A stretch of 64,000 bases of DNA from Paenibacillus tarimensis (GCF_021532315.1 NZ_JAKGAO010000012.1:1-64000), one strand, 5' to 3'. Shown: positions 34,750 through 43,743, counted from the first letter of the stretch. A program made the numbers and translations. Notes: generated from the letters alone by a model not told the origin.

Positions 34750-34830
34750 TTATGAGTTTCCAGAACGACCAGTTAGCCCGACGATCATTACAATCAGTAT
34801 GAGCAGTTGAATGAGCGTATCGACACCCAT
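34750..34830 (-). CDS. 26-residue single-helix membrane peptide
   Basis: The product begins MGVDTLIQLLILIVMIVGL and ends in a short polar tail (TGRSGNS). It is almost wholly one membrane helix. GGAGGGG lies 6 bases before the ATG and a strong terminator follows the stop, so it looks like a complete mini gene. Peptides like this can be membrane stress peptides, small regulators of membrane proteins or type I toxins. No antisense RNA gene is obvious. Confidence 0.65.
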   Translation of the reverse strand: MGVDTLIQLLILIVMIVGLTGRSGNS

Positions 34831-34955
34831 TGTTTTCCCCTCCGTGTACTGCTGTAATACTCCTTTGTCAGGCTTCTCCTCTCCTGGTCTGACTGCCGCT
34901 TACGTCTCCCGCTATATAACTATTCGGCTGACATGCCAGATATGACAGTATTCTT

Positions 34956-35846
34956 CTAACCAATATCTACCGTAAAGCTCCGGACACACACGGCATTGCC
35001 GGCGATCTGGACATCAATAGCTTGATTCTCGGACCGGCTCACTCGGACCCGCACCTTCCCGTCTCTGCCCATCTCGTGCCCCTGCTCAATCGTAAGCTCG
35101 GCTGAATTGAGCTGAGGCTCAATATAGGTCAAATAATAAGCGCCCATGACGCCCGAAGCTGTACCGGTAACAGGGTCCTCAATTGTGCCTGAATAGGGCG
35201 ATGAGAAATGCCGGGCGTGCGTAACAGCATCTTCGTGAAGGGTTTGCATGCAGAATGGATGGAGAGAGGTTCTTGGCATCTCCTCCAGGAGAGCTGGAAA
35301 CCGGGCGTTATCCGGCTTCATCGCGGCAAATGCCGACAGCTCCTTAACCGGAATGAGCAGCGTCCAGGTTCCAGTACTGCCATAGACGATCGGCATGGAC
35401 TCATCCAAATCGTCAAGCGTCAGCCCGATCGATTCCATTAAGGCCTGCTTGTTTCCTGCATAGGACTTGAATTGCGGTGCGGCCTGCTTCATAACGAGCG
35501 GATATTCCGGCACCTGCTGAAGCTCAATGGGCAGGATTCCCGCTTTCGTTTCAATTGTTACGACCGATTTGCCCTCCAGCAGGCCTTGATCCATCATACA
35601 CCTGACCGCCCCCATGGTCCCGTGGCCGCAGAGATTCATTTCATGACCGGGTGTAAAATACTTGAACGTGAAATCAGCAGCTTCAGAAGGCAGGATAAAT
35701 GTCGTTTCATTAAAGCCGATGGCTTTAGCAGCTGCCTGCATCTCCTCGTCTGTGAGATGACCCGCATCCAGGACAACCCCCGCCGGGTTGCCTTTCCCGG
35801 GAATCTTCGAGAAAGCATCATAGTGATAGACCTGCACCTGTTTCAA
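34956..35846 (-). CDS. PhzF-family isomerase
   Basis: This 296-residue protein matches the PhzF/diaminopimelate-epimerase-like fold. It has the opening YDAFSKIPGKGNPAGV, the catalytic glutamate in GFNETTF, the glycine-rich FTPGHEMNLCGHGTMGA and DPVTGTASG. Characterised PhzF isomerises a phenazine precursor, but most homologues occur outside phenazine clusters and their substrates are unknown. No other phenazine gene is seen here. The start is uncertain: TTG 35846 or the GTG three codons below, 10 bases after GGAG. It follows the pullulanase gene by 47 bases. Confidence 0.9.
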   Translation of the reverse strand: MKQVQVYHYDAFSKIPGKGNPAGVVLDAGHLTDEEMQAAAKAIGFNETTFILPSEAADFTFKYFTPGHEMNLCGHGTMGAVRCMMDQGLLEGKSVVTIETKAGILPIELQQVPEYPLVMKQAAPQFKSYAGNKQALMESIGLTLDDLDESMPIVYGSTGTWTLLIPVKELSAFAAMKPDNARFPALLEEMPRTSLHPFCMQTLHEDAVTHARHFSSPYSGTIEDPVTGTASGVMGAYYLTYIEPQLNSAELTIEQGHEMGRDGKVRVRVSRSENQAIDVQIAGNAVCVRSFTVDIG

Positions 35847-35893
35847 TCTCCAACCATCCTCTCCAACTATATAGCAGCGCTTGCCATGCTGTT

Positions 35894-37849
35894 TTAATCA
35901 ATGGCAAGAATCAAAGTGCCAATCCCTTCGGCTACAGCCTGCTGGCTGTCCAGCTGATGCAGGCGCATATCAGTATAGAGCATCTTCCACTCTCCTAGCT
36001 GCGGAAGCCGCAAGCTGATCTTGTCCTGACTGGCATGGTGCAGGATCAGCAAATGCTTCGATGCATCTCCCCCGGCATGGTTGCGGAGCGTAAATGCCAG
36101 ACTCCTGGCATCCGGAGTAGATTCAAAGACCAGATGGCTCCGGATCGCCTCTGTGGTGCGCAGCCGGAAGGCCGGGTGCTCTCTGCGAAGCCTGATCAAG
36201 GTACGGACCTGCTCGACATGATCCTGGTGGCGGGCACAACGCTGCCAATCCATCGCGTTAATATCATCGCCGCACTTGTAGCTGTTCTCAATGCCCTGCT
36301 TGGTTCGCATAAATTCCTGTCCCGCATGGAGGAACGCGATCCCTTGGCTGGTCAAGACTATGGAAGTGGCGAGCCGGTGCATCTGCTGGCGAACGGGCTC
36401 AGGATCATCCGGATTGGTTATAATAAGCTTATCCCACAATGTATGATTATCATGACACTCCACAAAATTCACCGACTGAACCGGCTCCTCCGCAAACACC
36501 TTCATTCCTGAATCGTACGCAGTTCCGCCGACAACCGCTCTCTTCATTTCATAGCCGTGATCCCAGCTTCCATTGACAAAACCTCTCCGCGCCGGGTCAA
36601 GTGCACTCCCCTTCACCGTATCACGGAACTGATCGTTGAATATGCCTATACCTGGCAGCCGCCCGGCATGCCTCATATTGGCCCGCTGCTCTGCCGGCAA
36701 AGCAGTGTCCATAATCCACCCTTCGCCAATTATTATAGTAGACGGGTCGATTTCATGAAGCCTATGCTTTACTTCCAGCATCGTATCGATGTCCAGAAGA
36801 CCCATCAAGTCGAAGCGAAACCCGTCAATCCGGTATTCCCTGGCCCAATACAGGATTGAATCCACGATAAACTTGCGGACCATAGGACGTTCGGAAGCCA
36901 CATCATTCCCGCAGTGAGACCCGTTTGACAGTGTACGGTCCGGCCAGTGCCGCATATAATAACCCGGGACAAGCTTGGCCAGATTCGCGCGAAACCCGTC
37001 ATATACATGATTATATACAACGTCCATAATGACCCGCAGACCGCGGCGGTGCAGCGTATGGATCAGCTGCTTCAGCTCACGTACCCTGCACATGGGATCA
37101 TGAGGATCAGTGGCATAAATACCCTCCGGTACATTATAGTTTTGCGGGTCATAGCCCCAGTTGTAATCCGGCGTATCACTCGTCTCATCAATGGACACCG
37201 AACTGATATCAAAGACAGGAAGCAGCTGAACATGTGTAACGCCCAGACTTGCAATATGATCGAGGCCGGTGTGTATGCCCTCCGGGCCTGTCGTCCCCTC
37301 CTCAGCAAGCCCGAGGAATTTTCCTTTGTGATGAATTCCGCTGTCCGGATGAATGGACAGATCACGTATATGCAGCTCATAGATGATAGCATCCAGGGGA
37401 GATTGCACAGCAGGCTTCTCTACCCCCCAGCCTTCCGGATTGGTGAGTGCCATACTGCCGATATAAGCACGGTCACCATTAATCCCCACCATCCTCGCAT
37501 AGGGATCGGCAGCCTCATTCCACTGAGAGCCTATCTTGACCAGATACGTGTAGTAAAAGCCTTCCAGCGGTTCATCTGCCTCAACAAGCCAGGTCCCCTT
37601 CACGGACCGCTGCATCTTGAATACGCGAACAGCCGAGCCTTTGGCGGATTCATAGAGCATAACCTGAGCTTCGGAAGCCGTTGGAGCCCACAGCCTGAAG
37701 CGGGTCTGCCCCTCTGCGCAGACAACCCCCAAATCATCGCCGTCATAATAAAAATGGTCATCAAACTCTTCGGAAAAGACGGACAGACCACCCGTTACTG
37801 AAACATCCCCGTAGTCTATTGGTGCGTCCTGCTCTCTCTGTATGGCCAC
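35894..37849 (-). CDS. pulA: Type I pullulanase (GH13)
   Basis: This 651-residue cytosolic debranching enzyme cleaves alpha-1,6 links in glycogen-type glucans and pullulan. An N-terminal CBM48-like domain (RLWAPTASEAQVMLY) precedes a GH13 barrel with the type I pullulanase motif YNWGYDPQNYNVPEG. The nucleophile Asp is in DGFRFDLMGLL, the acid Glu in IIGEGWIMD and the transition-state Asp in VECHDNHTLW. It lacks a signal peptide. The start is GTG 37849, just after GGAGAGGG. It lies below the GT108-type cluster on the same strand, separated by a 255-base gap. Confidence 0.93.
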   Translation of the reverse strand: MAIQREQDAPIDYGDVSVTGGLSVFSEEFDDHFYYDGDDLGVVCAEGQTRFRLWAPTASEAQVMLYESAKGSAVRVFKMQRSVKGTWLVEADEPLEGFYYTYLVKIGSQWNEAADPYARMVGINGDRAYIGSMALTNPEGWGVEKPAVQSPLDAIIYELHIRDLSIHPDSGIHHKGKFLGLAEEGTTGPEGIHTGLDHIASLGVTHVQLLPVFDISSVSIDETSDTPDYNWGYDPQNYNVPEGIYATDPHDPMCRVRELKQLIHTLHRRGLRVIMDVVYNHVYDGFRANLAKLVPGYYMRHWPDRTLSNGSHCGNDVASERPMVRKFIVDSILYWAREYRIDGFRFDLMGLLDIDTMLEVKHRLHEIDPSTIIIGEGWIMDTALPAEQRANMRHAGRLPGIGIFNDQFRDTVKGSALDPARRGFVNGSWDHGYEMKRAVVGGTAYDSGMKVFAEEPVQSVNFVECHDNHTLWDKLIITNPDDPEPVRQQMHRLATSIVLTSQGIAFLHAGQEFMRTKQGIENSYKCGDDINAMDWQRCARHQDHVEQVRTLIRLRREHPAFRLRTTEAIRSHLVFESTPDARSLAFTLRNHAGGDASKHLLILHHASQDKISLRLPQLGEWKMLYTDMRLHQLDSQQAVAEGIGTLILAID

Positions 37850-38042
37850 ATCCCTCTCCTCCTTATGACAGTTATCGTGTTAGGTCTAACTGTTCTTTAC
37901 CACAAAACCTTGGGAATCGTAACCCTATCGCGGTATATTGCCTATTTCATCAGTATAGCGAACAATCTGCTAGAGGGTAACCATTACCAAATAATTTAGG
38001 CGCGCAGGCATCAAGCGGGGAATAAGGCAGCTGCATGTAAGA

Positions 38043-38085
38043 AGAGCGATGATCCGCAAGACTCTTCGTTACGAACCATCGCTCT
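38043..38085 (-). terminator. Hairpin after the GT4/GT108 cluster
   Basis: AGAGCGATG (38043-38051) pairs with CATCGCTCT (38077-38085). It lies 20 bases below the last gene of the cluster and is followed on the minus strand by TCTTCTTAC, a weak T-run. Confidence 0.55.
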
Positions 38086-38104
38086 GTTCAAATAACAGTC
38101 TCTT

Positions 38105-39214
38105 TTATCCAGAATACAGCTGTGCCTCCCTCTCCTGGGTTAAGAAGACTGTTTCATTGTAAAAGGCTTCCGTGAGCAGATAGGACAGCGTAGATTCTGC
38201 TCCCTTATTGCGGTTTGGACCACCCCGCGTTAATCCGTCACAACAGCTTCCTTCATCCATGTCAGCCAATCTGACTGAGCAATCGTTGCTTCCGTGGAAC
38301 CACTCGCGGCAGCGCCTTACCGTATCCGCATCCTCTCTCTTCCACTCCACCAAATAAGCTTCCTTAGCTGCCAGGGCAAGCTTCATTACCTCAAGAGGCT
38401 GTTGATCCCACTGACTTACGTGATCTGCTGTAGCCCATGCCTCGTTCCCGACCGGACGGATCCAACCCTCCGGGGCGGTCATGATTTTTCGGAGCATATC
38501 CAGTGACTCGCGCGCTGCGCGGCGGGCTTCCTCAGAACCAGTCACCTGATAGGACATAAACAGCGACCAAGGCAGGACACCGTTACCGTAAGTCATAGAC
38601 GGTTCGAACCAGCTCCACCCTTTAACAGCATGCCGTTTATACTGATCCAGCAGCCTGCTCTCCAGCCATTCTACTCTCTCACGCAGCCTAAGCTGTTGTT
38701 CCCAGTCCGCTCTGCTGCCCTGAACGGGCTGCCGCAGCGGATCTCGCATAATTGCGGAATATGCTGCAAGTGTGTAGGCCCAGCCCCGCGGGAACTTGAG
38801 ATTCTCCACCTGCTGTGCCGAGCGGGTCAATAAGGATTCCGCCGCAATCCTGCGGTCGTCATCCGGCAGGCCAAGCCACGCGCTGGCAGCTGCCCAGACC
38901 GTTCTTCCAAAGCAGTCATCGGACGGTTCCTCCTGCTCCAGCTGCCGGTCGTAGGCAACATTATTGTGAAAGGAACCGTCTTCACGCTGCATCCACAGCA
39001 GGAAAGCAAGATAAGTGTCAGCAAGCTCATCCCACTCATCTGCCTTCCCGGAGCTCAGCTTCATCCACTCTACACATGCCCACAAGGCTCTAGCATTATC
39101 ATCAGTGGTGTAGCCTTCCTTCCGCCTCGGCAGCAATCCGAGGGCATGCTCAATTAATCCCGTATCGTCCGTCATCCTTCGAAGGTGCCGAATCGAAGCC
39201 TTGGCTGTTTCCAC
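38105..39214 (-). CDS. Putative (alpha/alpha)-barrel carbohydrate protein, glycosyltransferase-associated
   Basis: This 369-residue protein is helical and tryptophan-rich, with repeated motifs such as GYTTDDNARALWACVEW, CFGRTVWAAASAWLG and GWSWFEPSMTYGNGVLPWS. These suggest a six-hairpin-like toroid as in many glycoside hydrolases. Homologous modules are, as I recall, often fused to or adjacent to GT4 glycosyltransferases, and here a GT4 gene lies 13 bases upstream. Activity is not established. The start is GTG 39214 with GGGGGG close by. It is the last gene of the proposed mannoside cluster. Confidence 0.65.
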   Translation of the reverse strand: METAKASIRHLRRMTDDTGLIEHALGLLPRRKEGYTTDDNARALWACVEWMKLSSGKADEWDELADTYLAFLLWMQREDGSFHNNVAYDRQLEQEEPSDDCFGRTVWAAASAWLGLPDDDRRIAAESLLTRSAQQVENLKFPRGWAYTLAAYSAIMRDPLRQPVQGSRADWEQQLRLRERVEWLESRLLDQYKRHAVKGWSWFEPSMTYGNGVLPWSLFMSYQVTGSEEARRAARESLDMLRKIMTAPEGWIRPVGNEAWATADHVSQWDQQPLEVMKLALAAKEAYLVEWKREDADTVRRCREWFHGSNDCSVRLADMDEGSCCDGLTRGGPNRNKGAESTLSYLLTEAFYNETVFLTQEREAQLYSG

Positions 39215-39227
39215 TGTTCATCCCCCC

Positions 39228-40391
39228 TTAGTTGGCTTGAAGAACAGGATAATCCCGGACTAACTGTCCAAACAATCGCAGATGCAGAGCGCCGGACTTA
39301 GACCAGTGCATGCTTTCGCCAATCTTCGCCATCTTGTCCTCCCACCGGCTGAGCACATGATCATCCGACAATATGGAGATCATGCGGGAAGCCCAGACCT
39401 GATGTTCGCTTGGCGGCAGCAGGAGATAGGGATGGCTTCCGAGCAAATCCTTGGCATAAGCATAAGGTGTACTGAGAACAGGGCGCCCGAGTCCAACAGC
39501 ATACGCCAGTGTGCCGCTCGTAATCTGCTGCATGCCCGGGTAAGGCGTCACATAGAGATCGCAAGCCGAAAGGTAGCCGACCAGCTCGTCCTCCTCCACA
39601 TAGCGGTCTATCATTACCACATGGTTCTGTACGCCGAGCTCAAGAGCCAAGTCCTGCAGCTCCTCCCTATATGCTTCTCCTTCATGTTTTCGCACTTCTG
39701 GGTGGGTCTGTCCCACAATGGCATACAGAACATCAGGGATTTCCTTGACTACTTCTGGAAGCGCGCGGATGATCGTCTCTAGGCCCTTGCCCCTGCTAAG
39801 CAGCCCGAACGTCATTAGCACCTTTCGCCCGTTCCAGCCATGTGCTTCCCTGAACGCTTCCCGCTTGCCCGGTGCAGGCTCTGGCGTGCCGTGCGGCACG
39901 TACTTGATTTTATCGCGGGAAATGTGGAACGAACGCTCCAGATAAGAACCGGCCTGGCGGTTCATGACCAGAATCAGGTCGCTCTGCTCGGCAATCTGGC
40001 GCTGGATGCTGCGGTACGGCTCCTGCGGATTTTCAAACACGGTATGGAAGGTTACCACAAGAGGCTTCTCCAGCCGTTCAATAAAATCCAGAATGTAGCT
40101 TCCAGCCTCGCCGCCAAAAATACCAAATTCATGCTGAAGCGACACGACTGCCACATCACTTGTGTTCAGACGTTCAGCCAGCTTGCGGTAGGCGTCACGA
40201 TCCTCCTTCTCCAGCGTCTGCAGCGCCGGGTCCGTATGCTCCTCAGCCCAGCCCGCTGGCGTTACGGCTATGACAGGATCAATGCCCGTCCATCCCTTCG
40301 CTGCACGTATGCTCTGTCTAAGGTGATGCGTATAGGTTGCGATTCCGCATTTTTGAGGGACATAAGTTCCGATGTATGCGATCTTGGTCAT
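39228..40391 (-). CDS. GT4-family glycosyltransferase
   Basis: This 387-residue protein has the GT-B fold. The N-terminal domain opens IAYIGTYVPQKCGIATYT, and the C-terminal domain carries LMTFGLLSRGKGLETIIRAL and SGTLAYAVGLGRPVLSTPYA, where GT4 enzymes usually show EX7E-type motifs. No membrane helix is present. The donor is probably GDP-mannose, given the adjacent nucleotidyltransferase. Its ATG overlaps the stop of that gene by 4 bases, with AAGGAGG upstream, showing tight coupling. Confidence 0.88.
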   Translation of the reverse strand: MTKIAYIGTYVPQKCGIATYTHHLRQSIRAAKGWTGIDPVIAVTPAGWAEEHTDPALQTLEKEDRDAYRKLAERLNTSDVAVVSLQHEFGIFGGEAGSYILDFIERLEKPLVVTFHTVFENPQEPYRSIQRQIAEQSDLILVMNRQAGSYLERSFHISRDKIKYVPHGTPEPAPGKREAFREAHGWNGRKVLMTFGLLSRGKGLETIIRALPEVVKEIPDVLYAIVGQTHPEVRKHEGEAYREELQDLALELGVQNHVVMIDRYVEEDELVGYLSACDLYVTPYPGMQQITSGTLAYAVGLGRPVLSTPYAYAKDLLGSHPYLLLPPSEHQVWASRMISILSDDHVLSRWEDKMAKIGESMHWSKSGALHLRLFGQLVRDYPVLQAN

Positions 40392-41431
40392 ACGGTCATA
40401 GCCTCCTTCATTCGGTTTACAACGGCTTCGTACAACACATGGCCTGTCCCGGCCTCCGCCTCATAACCGAAGACGCACTGGTAGAGGTGTGCTCCTCGGC
40501 TTACACGGCATTTATCCCAAAGAATGGTTTCGGACAATCGTGCTTCCCTTTCAATCCGGCAGTCATTGCCGATGACTGTGTTAGGCCCGATTATTGCCTT
40601 ATCTCCAATATGCACACGGTTTCCTATAAGGACGGGCGGAATCAGCAGTACACCCGAGCCAATGACACAGTCCTCTCCTACCCATATCCCTTTACGCTGC
40701 TCGGAACCTGGAATCGGGAGCGGGAAGGTACGGTCTAGAATATCCCAATGCACCTTGCGGTAGCGTTCCCGGGTTCCCATATCCAGCCAGTAACCGCGCA
40801 TGTGACAGCCGTAGACACCTAGTCCCTGCTGGATGAGGAGCGGGAAGGTTTCTCGTTCAATGGATACCTCTTTGCCTGCCGGGATCAAGGATAGCGCCTG
40901 ACGGTCAAGCAGATAGACACCGGCGTTAATTAGATCCGATGGCGCTTGTCCTGGCTGCGGTTTCTCTATAAATTTTAAAATCCGGCCCGAAGGGGTAATG
41001 TCCACTACACCGAATTGTGAAGGGTCCTCAACTTGAGTGAGGCCAATCGTCGCAACCCCGCCGTGCTGTTTGTGAAATTCGATAAGCGGCAGGATATCAA
41101 CCTTCTGGATGACATCCGCATTGAACACAAGGAACCGTTCGCCGAGCAAGTGCTCGGCATTCTTAATCGCGCCGGCTGTTCCAAGCGCTTCTTCTTCGAC
41201 TGTATAAGCAATAGATACGCCTAACCGGCTGCCATCTCCAAAGTGGGAGCGGATCAGCTCCGGATAATGCTTTAAGGTAATGACAAACTCCTCTATTCCC
41301 TGTTCCTTGAGCTGCAGGATCAGATGCTCGAGCCACGGCCGGTTACCAACGGGGGCCATCGGCTTCGGAAGCTGCTCAGTCAGCGGACGCAGACGTGTAC
41401 CCAGGCCGCCGGCAAGTAATAATGCTTTCAC
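40388..41431 (-). CDS. GDP-mannose-pyrophosphorylase-like nucleotidyltransferase
   Basis: This 347-residue protein makes a nucleotide-sugar from a sugar 1-phosphate and NTP. The N-terminus LLAGGLGTRLRPLTEQLPKP is the signature loop. The FNADV metal-binding motif and FIEKPQ follow. A left-handed beta-helix (VGEDCVIGSGVLLIPPVLIG) forms the C-terminus. The overall pattern is closest to mannose-1-phosphate guanylyltransferases, but glucose-1-phosphate substrates cannot be excluded. I chose GTG 41431, 9 bases after AAGGAGG; the open frame extends to 41485. It overlaps the GT4 gene by 4 bases. Confidence 0.85.
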   Translation of the reverse strand: MKALLLAGGLGTRLRPLTEQLPKPMAPVGNRPWLEHLILQLKEQGIEEFVITLKHYPELIRSHFGDGSRLGVSIAYTVEEEALGTAGAIKNAEHLLGERFLVFNADVIQKVDILPLIEFHKQHGGVATIGLTQVEDPSQFGVVDITPSGRILKFIEKPQPGQAPSDLINAGVYLLDRQALSLIPAGKEVSIERETFPLLIQQGLGVYGCHMRGYWLDMGTRERYRKVHWDILDRTFPLPIPGSEQRKGIWVGEDCVIGSGVLLIPPVLIGNRVHIGDKAIIGPNTVIGNDCRIEREARLSETILWDKCRVSRGAHLYQCVFGYEAEAGTGHVLYEAVVNRMKEAMTV

Positions 41432-41597
41432 TCGCAATCTCCTCCTTAACATAACAAATAAGCCTGCTGCATGGGAACTCTTCACCGATCATGTTCCCAT
41501 GAGCGCTAAATAATTCGGCCGCAACCGGCTTGGTTATCAGGTTACCGTTATGAAAAAAAAGATACTGACGACTGCATAATTATTGCTTTATCAATCG

Positions 41598-41804
41598 TTA
41601 AGGATAGCGGGCAATGACTCTTCTCAGTCTTCTTCTTAGTCTCCGAATGCTTCGAACGCTCCGCGGAACAAGCAGAACTTCACCGGACCAGAATGCCTTC
41701 ATTCTTCTTGCGGATGGAAACTTGGAAGCAGCGGACTCTGCCGCATACTGCCTGCAATGCAGGATAAACAAGTTGTTACGTATGAATGGCTTCTCAAGCA
41801 GCAT
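41598..41804 (-). CDS. Possible 68-residue basic protein
   Basis: ATG 41804 lies 9 bases after GAGGAGGG. The product has an ordinary N-terminal half and a very arginine-rich end (RSVRSIRRLRRRLRRVIARYP without the last residues being cysteine or histidine rich). I recognise no family. It sits between the GT108 gene and the nucleotidyltransferase on the same strand. If it is not real, 41432-41953 is a 520-base gap whose only other notable item is a minus-strand T-run at 41551-41558. Confidence 0.4.
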   Translation of the reverse strand: MLLEKPFIRNNLFILHCRQYAAESAASKFPSARRMKAFWSGEVLLVPRSVRSIRRLRRRLRRVIARYP

Positions 41805-41953
41805 GTTAAGCATCCCTCCTCACAAAAGATTAGCACTCACTAGCGTTGACTGCTATTAATACTAATAAATCATAAGAGAGGTACTGCTCAACCCCGGCAA
41901 ACATCCGTTAATTCCTGTTATGCAGAATCTACCTTTATAAAATTCATGTTTTC

Positions 41954-42919
41954 TTACTTTTTCTCAATATTTCTTGCCGAGCTTTCATACCTGATAAAGG
42001 GATCCGGAATGGTAATGGTGTGGGCTTCCGCATCGCTTATCCCTGCGTATAGGACCGCTGTCCCATCCGGATTCCGCACCAGTCCGCCGCTGAACACAAC
42101 ATTGTGCAAGTCCTTGCGTTTAGCCGGTCCCGGCAGGAAATTACTGCGAACTGCAATAAGCTCGATTTCCGAGAACCACCCTGTGTCCGGGTCTAATACA
42201 AAAATCATAGGATAGTAATGCCTGTTATTTCGTTCATCGAACCGGGCTATATGTCCCAGTACGCCAACCAAACCATTCGACAGTATTTGCGCTTCATTCA
42301 CACCGCCCCACTCCGCATCTGTGAACTGCCCTTCGAGCAAGGGGGCTTCTGTGATCAGTTCCATAGTGAGCTCTTCAATTGTGGCTGTACGGGTAAAGCC
42401 GATTTTACCTCTTCCTCCCTTGATGCCCTGAGGACGGGTAAATATACCAATATCTCCGTCATCAAGCTGGACCAGCCGGATATCCTTCATTCCGTCCGGG
42501 CCGGTGAAGAACGGATGAAGCTCGCTCGCCCTATTCCCTCTGTAGAGCACCGTGCGCCACATCAGCTTGCCCTCGTCTTCAGGATGCGGGTATGTCTCAA
42601 CGCCACCCATGATCAGCTCGTCTCCGATCCTAGTTATGAACGGGTCCTGCAGCTGGAATACCGGAAGCTCCCTCTGAGGTACCCACACATTGTCCTGCTG
42701 CGCAAAGAACATGACATCCGAGCTTTCGCTGTCCCGCGATTCTACCCGGCCTGCGAGCAGTACGATTCCTTCGTCCGTAAACGGGGCGGTTATATTATAA
42801 ACATCACGGCTGCCAACACCTGTGAAGGTCAGCTTGCTGGTGTCTAGCACTGGAACTTCCTTCACATGAAATTCCTTCAGAAGCAGGTCGCAGTTAAGAG
42901 TTGTTCTTTGCTTATGCAT
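41954..42919 (-). CDS. DUF1861/GT108-family beta-1,2-mannosyltransferase or phosphorylase
   Basis: This 321-residue five-bladed-propeller-type protein matches DUF1861, now CAZy family GT108. Conserved blocks are DVYNITAPF, LLAGRVESRDSE, LQDPFITRIGDELIMGGVE (its Asp in QDPF being the likely general acid), GMKDIRLVQLDDG, GGRGKIGFTR, GVLGHIARFDER and AGISDAEAHTITIPDPF. Leishmania GT108 enzymes extend and phosphorolyse mannogen, a beta-1,2-mannan. By homology this protein would use mannose 1-phosphate or GDP-mannose. The ATG follows GAGGAAGG closely. It leads a cluster with a nucleotidyltransferase and a GT4 enzyme. Confidence 0.82.
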   Translation of the reverse strand: MHKQRTTLNCDLLLKEFHVKEVPVLDTSKLTFTGVGSRDVYNITAPFTDEGIVLLAGRVESRDSESSDVMFFAQQDNVWVPQRELPVFQLQDPFITRIGDELIMGGVETYPHPEDEGKLMWRTVLYRGNRASELHPFFTGPDGMKDIRLVQLDDGDIGIFTRPQGIKGGRGKIGFTRTATIEELTMELITEAPLLEGQFTDAEWGGVNEAQILSNGLVGVLGHIARFDERNNRHYYPMIFVLDPDTGWFSEIELIAVRSNFLPGPAKRKDLHNVVFSGGLVRNPDGTAVLYAGISDAEAHTITIPDPFIRYESSARNIEKK

Positions 42920-43039
42920 CCTTCCTCATCTGCCTTTCATGAAATGTTGTCCCTACTCAATACCCCATCCGACTCTATTATTTTCACAGCTTCACAAAAA
43001 ATCAAGCCAGTTTGTTTTGAACGCAGACGTCTTAACAAA

Positions 43040-43074
43040 AAACAAAAAAACTGCCGGCCCTCTGCGCCGGCAGT
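43040..43074 (-). terminator. Terminator at the end of the Ter locus
   Basis: ACTGCCGGC (43050-43058) and GCCGGCAGT (43066-43074) form a perfect stem, followed on the minus strand by TTTTTTTGTTTTTT. It closes the Ter locus and separates it from the GT108 gene. Confidence 0.9.
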
Positions 43075-43103
43075 CCTTATCTGGGCAGCAGATCAACCTG
43101 CTG

Positions 43104-43676
43104 CTAAAACCTTTTTCGTGAACCGAAACCGTAATTATCAAGAAGGGCAGCCAGCTCGCTCTTACATGCCTCATAAGACTTCACCATACGCTGTACCTTC
43201 TGGAATTCCGGATCATGCGGCCCGAGATCCTCCATAAACATACGCTGCAAAATCTGGTTGTAAACCGACATTCGGTCTTCAACAATCTCCATCTCCATAC
43301 GTATCAGGTCATCAAGTGAGTGATGCTCAATAAGCTCATCAATGTCTGAGCCGCCGCCGCGAATCCGTCCCCCGGAGTAATCCGGATAATCATCCTCTTC
43401 TTCCTCCGAATTCTGCTGGCCGGACACATTCACCGTAGACCGCAGAGAAGACAGATAAATCCCCTCACGTGCCAGCATAACCTGAAAGCCCTTATGCTTG
43501 ATAAGCTCGGCCATAACAAGCTGGCACATTTCTTCATTACGGATCAGCATGGAATCGAATGGGTGAATAACCCATTCATGATCACGCAGAAACAGATTGA
43601 ACGTGAACCATTCCCCTCCGTAATTATACTTCATATTAATTGAACTTTCGGATACATGCTCGAATGAAAAGTCCAC
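43104..43676 (-). CDS. Uncharacterised 190-residue protein of the Ter locus
   Basis: I do not recognise a family. The start is GTG 43676, about 8 bases after GAGGGG; an upstream extension to 43796 runs through the neighbouring small gene and is unlikely. The N-terminal half is beta-rich (KYNYGGEWFTFNLFLRDHEW), the middle is acidic and disordered (QQNSEEEEDDYPDYSGGR), and the C-terminal half is helical (DLIRMEMEIVEDRMSVYNQI). It is the last gene before the terminator, so a role in the Ter response is likely by position only. Confidence 0.7.
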   Translation of the reverse strand: MDFSFEHVSESSINMKYNYGGEWFTFNLFLRDHEWVIHPFDSMLIRNEEMCQLVMAELIKHKGFQVMLAREGIYLSSLRSTVNVSGQQNSEEEEDDYPDYSGGRIRGGGSDIDELIEHHSLDDLIRMEMEIVEDRMSVYNQILQRMFMEDLGPHDPEFQKVQRMVKSYEACKSELAALLDNYGFGSRKRF

Positions 43677-43743
43677 TAACGATCCCCTCTCCCCTGTCGA
43701 AAAGCCTGCCCGAACTCCTGCACTGCCGCAGGCTAGAAGCAGC

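Noticed and set aside
34956-35846. Phenazine biosynthesis
   Set aside because: PhzF alone is not enough; none of the other phz genes is present, and lone PhzF proteins are common.
36947-37801. A 284-codon open frame on the plus strand
   Set aside because: It lies wholly antisense to the pullulanase gene, has no ribosome site and no protein-like pattern.
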